The notes under the pieces are model-generated. The model was not told the DNA's origin. It saw nothing but the letters and a program-made list of their open reading frames with translations, and ran no database searches. 64,000 nt of DNA, from contig WTXI01000058.1 in the NCBI GenBank assembly GCA_022376515.1, positions 62,001 to 126,000 on the forward strand, in the 5' to 3' direction. Positions 60,039 through 64,000 of the stretch are shown piece after piece (position 1 is the first letter of the stretch; each line of letters opens with the position of its first letter). This DNA comes from Lactifluus volemus. Its lineage: Eukaryota; Basidiomycota; Agaricomycetes; Russulales; Russulaceae. The translations under genes and the position numbers were made by a program.

Positions 60039-62508
60039 TCAGTCCATCTTCGCCGGTCGAATGAGTAGAGGCAGTTGCGGTCCTGCAGACGGATTTGACG
60101 CAATCACAGGATTGCCAACGAGCGTCGACTTGCGCACGATATCATCCGCCGAGAGGGCCAACTCAAACTCGAACGCCCGGACCAACGTGAATAACAGGGC
60201 TTTGATTCTGCACGACAATTATGAAAAGCGTAAATCAGCGACTGGGAAGCGACTTGAATAGTTGAGGCAATTCACGCACTCGACAACACTGAAGCGGTAC
60301 CCTATACATGTGTGTGGACCAGCGGCAAACGTTAACAGGTGTCCGTAGACGTTTGGGATTCCTTGCACCGTCTCCGGTAGGCTTTCCCATCGCTCGGGTC
60401 TACAGCGACACAAATGAACCCCTTGAACACAACCGATAGGAGAAGAAAGAGAGAACCCTACCTGAATTCATTCGCATCTTCTCCCCATATTTCGGTTGAC
60501 CGATTCAGTACGGAGATTGGTATGACAACAACGTCTCCTTTAGCCATTCTTTTACGTCACATATCGTCAACGATTCCAGTGCGCACTCTTTAGTGGAAGA
60601 AGGCCCTCGCACCTTACAGTGTCCTGAAAAACCCCATGTTTGTCTGTGAAAGGTCTTTGGAGCGGAATCACTAGGTCGTGACTAGCAATGCGTTGTGTGA
60701 ATGCCGCAGGGGCATACAGGCGCAATGACTCGCATACAACGCCCTCTAGGTACGAGAGAGAATTCAACTGTTCCATTGTTGGGGAATCAGTCGGGCAGGT
60801 ATGTAACTCCGCACGAAGTGTCGCTTGAACCACCTGGTGACATGAGAGCGCAAACAGTGCCCAAGTCACAGTAGCACTATAACAGAAAAATTAACAAATA
60901 GGCTGAGAAGATAAATAGAGGCCATACCTTGTTGATTCATGACCGGCCAACAGGAATGTAGGTACCTCTACGTTGTCGATGTCAGACAAAAAATTAGTTT
61001 CTCAAAAAAAGATGTGGTCACGTGATAAAATCTCCAAATCACTCATGCGCATACTTTCCGGAATATCGGTGGCTATGTTCGATTTGACAAGCAGGCTAAG
61101 CAGGTCGTGTCCCTGCACATCTTGTTTTTCAACCACACTGGACCCGCTTGGACTACGTTCGGCCAGTACGGCAGCCTTTCTTTCTTCGATAATCCGAGTC
61201 CCAACAGGTCGTATGACCTCGAATGCACGTTTAAGAGTGCGAGTGCGGGCCGTTGGCTGCAGAAGAAAGGCCTCTACATGGAGTTATAGTTAAAGACAGT
61301 GGAGTACATACGATAAAGCGGAAGATTGGGAAGAAGAATTGAAGTGCGAAGATAAGGGTGCGTATGCTGTTAGTCACTGGCAGGACGGAGCGAATAGCCG
61401 CATAGATGGGATCCTGTGTCTCATCTCCCGAATGCAATGAATCGAAAGTGTAGTTAAATCCTGGTGCCATTCGAAATGAGTGACGAGTGTAGCAAGCAAA
61501 GGGTCGGTAGCAATTGAGTCACCTGCGAGCCCAATGATATCCAGAGCGACCTTGCCCAGCCAACTGTATACGTCCAGCCTTAGCCTTCCGTCCTTTCTTG
61601 ATGACTTAGAAACGAGATCTGCCCAAATGTCGCGAAGCTGTAGTGCGGGTGAAGTTGGTATCGAGGCGAGTATGATGGTTAAGGAATACCTCTATCGACT
61701 TCTCCACGAATAACGATGTGAACTTCCGTACTTGAGCAGGACCGAAAGCAGGATTCTTGAAGGGTACAGGTCAGGAAAATCTTAGGTGTTACGGCAACAA
61801 TCCATCAGCATACCATGACCTTACGCTGCAGATCCAAGGTCGTGAGAGTAGCTCTAACAAGAGTTCATAGACATACCTGTTTTTATGTTGTTTTCCTAAA
61901 CACGGTGAAAAGGATCAAAGCAGCTCAGGGAATAGGAATGTAGCCTAGTCACCTTCAACAAAAAAGAGGCCTAACGTCAAAAAACGGAACGATTCGTCAA
62001 CTTTGATTCTAGTAAGCCCAAGCACGAAGCTGTTATACGTACCGCCGCTAGTGATCTCACCGAATACGATGTTCAAAAAGTCTGGTTTCGGGAAAGAGTC
62101 GCTATCTTGAAGAACGAATGAAATGGCTACGGGGTCAGCGATCAGGAGCTTTGGGATCTACGGACAACCAGATGGTCAGCACAGGTGAATCTCTACTAAA
62201 AGGAAAAGGAATGCGCGCACTCCGAATAAAGAATAGTACTTCAAGACGTGTCCATACGTCTTGACCCACTCTTCTTGCAGGCGTATCGCATCCGGCTCTG
62301 GTACGTCGACAAAGTTACCCTGGAGCCAATGTGCCTTTTTGGGCCCAGGAACGCTCCGCATAGGGGAACGGAAATCACGGATATGGCGGCGGGTGAGAAT
62401 GGCGAGTACATAGGCGGTCGATAATCCAAACAGAGCCAACGCTACGACGAAGAGGAAGCGAACAACGCCTATGAAGAAGTGCTGGGAGAGAATGAGTTTA
62501 TGGAGCAT
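60039..62508 (-). CDS. Cytochrome P450 monooxygenase, tandem copy 2
   Basis: A close paralogue of copy 1, of almost the same genomic length. The N-terminal anchor is [20 protein letters not shown] with a hinge [16 protein letters not shown]. The I-helix reads AGHEST, the K-helix CESLRLYAP, the PERF-type segment [14 protein letters not shown], and the heme loop [13 protein letters not shown]. The last splice (SVVE to [18 protein letters not shown]) matches copy 1. The protein ends [11 protein letters not shown]. Introns are more diverged than exons, so the tandem duplication is not recent. No frame break was noticed, and the substrate is unknown. Confidence 0.92.
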
Positions 62509-64000
62509 GGCATACTAGTCCTCAGGCTTATGGGATGGTGCTTACGACTGTCGTATTTAAAGTGGCTGCATGGCAGCCCATGCATCGCATCCGAGTCCCA
62601 GAACCGGGCCATCCCGGACCGAGATGTCCAACGAGTCAGGATAACGCCACTACTAGTACTAATAGTATCACGATAAGGATTATTTTACTAGTGGCGCATA
62701 ATTGAGAACAGAAACCACAGATGCCTTTCTGAGCACACCTTCCACTAGCTATTTGTGATTGCAGAAGGATGACATCTTCTCTCGAAAGTTGTACAAGTCT
62801 CTATTTATACTAAGGACTACAGAAGTAACAGAACCGGTGGAGATTGCTGACCACCTACTACTTTACCTTGCTTGCAAGGTATTCTGTAGGAGTCGAAAGT
62901 CGCCTTCTTACTAATCCCGTTAGTAATCCTCTTCACGTGGCCTTTTTTCCTATATTGGCCATCCATCCATCCTTTTCTGGTCTTCCGCCACTTTTTTCCC
63001 CTCGTTCGCCTACTTATTGTGTACGTTCCGCGCCATAGAAAACATTTGTTGTTGCTATAATGAGTATGTTATTCACATGCCCCAGTTCGCTGCCTCGCAT
63101 CCGGTCCGATGGTGCCCTCTCCCTCTGTGCTTTCTTTCGGTTTTTCTTGATCCTTGCGTCTGTGTCTTCCGCCAGAACTTCTTGCTGTGTTTTCTTGTCT
63201 TGTTTGGAAGGCCTGCTCTGCTCGAACCGCTGCCTCGGAGCGCACTGGTTCTGGTCACCTCGAGGTGGTTGGGACAACCGGTAGCGATATTCGTTGCTGC
63301 CACATCTCAACTAGCAGCCTCTTGCTGTTCTTGCACCTCGTTTCCCTCCTCTGCAGATTCGAAAATGCAAAAGCGGTGTTCAGGAAACCCAGTGTAAGAA
63401 TAAAGCATGAGAATAGTCCACTGAGTCAAGCAGCGTCATCCCAGACCGGTCATGTACGTTCCCCATGTGTCTGTCCCTTGCGTGTGTTGACATCACTATC
63501 CGACTCTGCAAGAAATCTACATTGTCATGTTGCGTTGCCTGTGCCTCCTTCTGCCGTTACCAGCACCGCCTGAACATTCGAATGTACCACCCTTTCAGGC
63601 GCGTACCACGATTCCGCCACAACCACTTCCTAAGTCTCACATGTGCCCAACGCTTCCTTCTGGTCGAAGGTGTGTTTTGGTGACGAAAGAGAAAACTGAC
63701 CCTTGTACGCAATCGTGGTGTGGTAGTAGTGCGTGCCTTTCGTTCCTAGACGAAGGTCTGATATACCCGTGCTTGGCGGCAGCGCTTGCGTGTATTGGCT
63801 ATGGGATGAAGTCAACGAGGTGTCCCTCTTCCACCCTTAGCAGCCGGGGGACTTCCGTGGCTTCCGTGGCTGGAGGCAACTCCAGGAGGAGCAACGTCCT
63901 CCGTGGGTTTGAGATGATGAAGGATTCTGTGGGGAAGTGAACTTTTCGATAAAGACATCCTTGCGTTCCGAATTACGCATGATGAGCCTCTGAACACGTC
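62509..64000. other. Unannotated right end
   Basis: About 1.5 kb. Overlapping frames on both strands between 63014 and 63940 (up to 139 aa, plus strand) have no recognisable domain. The left 300 bp is the promoter side of P450 copy 2. A gene continuing beyond the window cannot be excluded. Confidence 0.5.

Noticed and set aside
63014..63940. Gene call at the right end
   Set aside because: Several overlapping frames on both strands, none with a recognisable motif or consistent splice chain.

Overview
The window is nuclear DNA of a basidiomycete fungus, almost certainly an Agaricomycete. Genes are cut by many 47-80 nt introns, and several families are typical of mushrooms: a C2-NACHT-WD40 NLR-like receptor, DUF6533 and DUF6535 proteins, a wax-synthase-like acyltransferase, a large VLIG-type GTPase fused to a VWA domain, and tandem P450s. 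There are no rRNA genes, and I recognised no tRNA genes. CDS entries are spans from start to stop; introns lie inside them.

Layout. 1-2.55 kb and 11.1-14.55 kb are two diverged copies of one segmental duplication. Each carries the 5' half of an Enhancer-of-zeste (E(z)/KMT6) histone H3K27 methyltransferase gene. Only the second copy continues into the CXC and SET exons (to 16482). The first stops abruptly and is followed by a wax-synthase-like gene (2.6-3.6 kb) that lacks its N-terminal membrane part. Between the copies lies a C2-NACHT gene with 14 WD40 repeats (5443-10844). It appears broken between the NACHT and WD40 parts. Downstream of E(z) is the CCAAT-binding subunit NF-YB/HAP3 (16680-17417).

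19.5-26.9 kb (minus strand) is BRR2, the U5 snRNP helicase. 27.4-36.7 kb (minus) is one very large gene combining a coiled-coil region, a probable beta-propeller, a VLIG/GBP-like GTPase, a Cys/His-rich region and a VWA domain. 38.5-39.8 kb (minus) is an RBR E3 ubiquitin ligase.

40.06-50.44 kb is an accessory block. Two copies of an unclassified repeat are present; the first contains an iteron-like array and is interrupted by a 6.6 kb APE-type LINE. The LINE has a poly(A) tail and a target-site duplication, and the second repeat copy shows the empty site. A PLAC8 gene (48.1-48.7 kb) lies between the repeat copies. Next come EXO70 (minus, 50.9-53.2 kb), a DUF6533 membrane protein (plus, 54.6-56.3 kb) and two tandem cytochrome P450 paralogues (minus, 56.8-59.3 and 60.0-62.5 kb). 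The last 1.5 kb has nothing I recognise.

How the genes relate. Housekeeping genes (BRR2, NF-YB, EXO70) alternate with rapidly evolving families (NLR, GTPase-VWA, RBR, DUF6533/6535, P450) and mobile DNA. No biosynthetic cluster or operon-like unit is evident. The most interesting objects are the GTPase-VWA fusion, the NLR with its homogenised WD40 array, and the fractured E(z) duplication.
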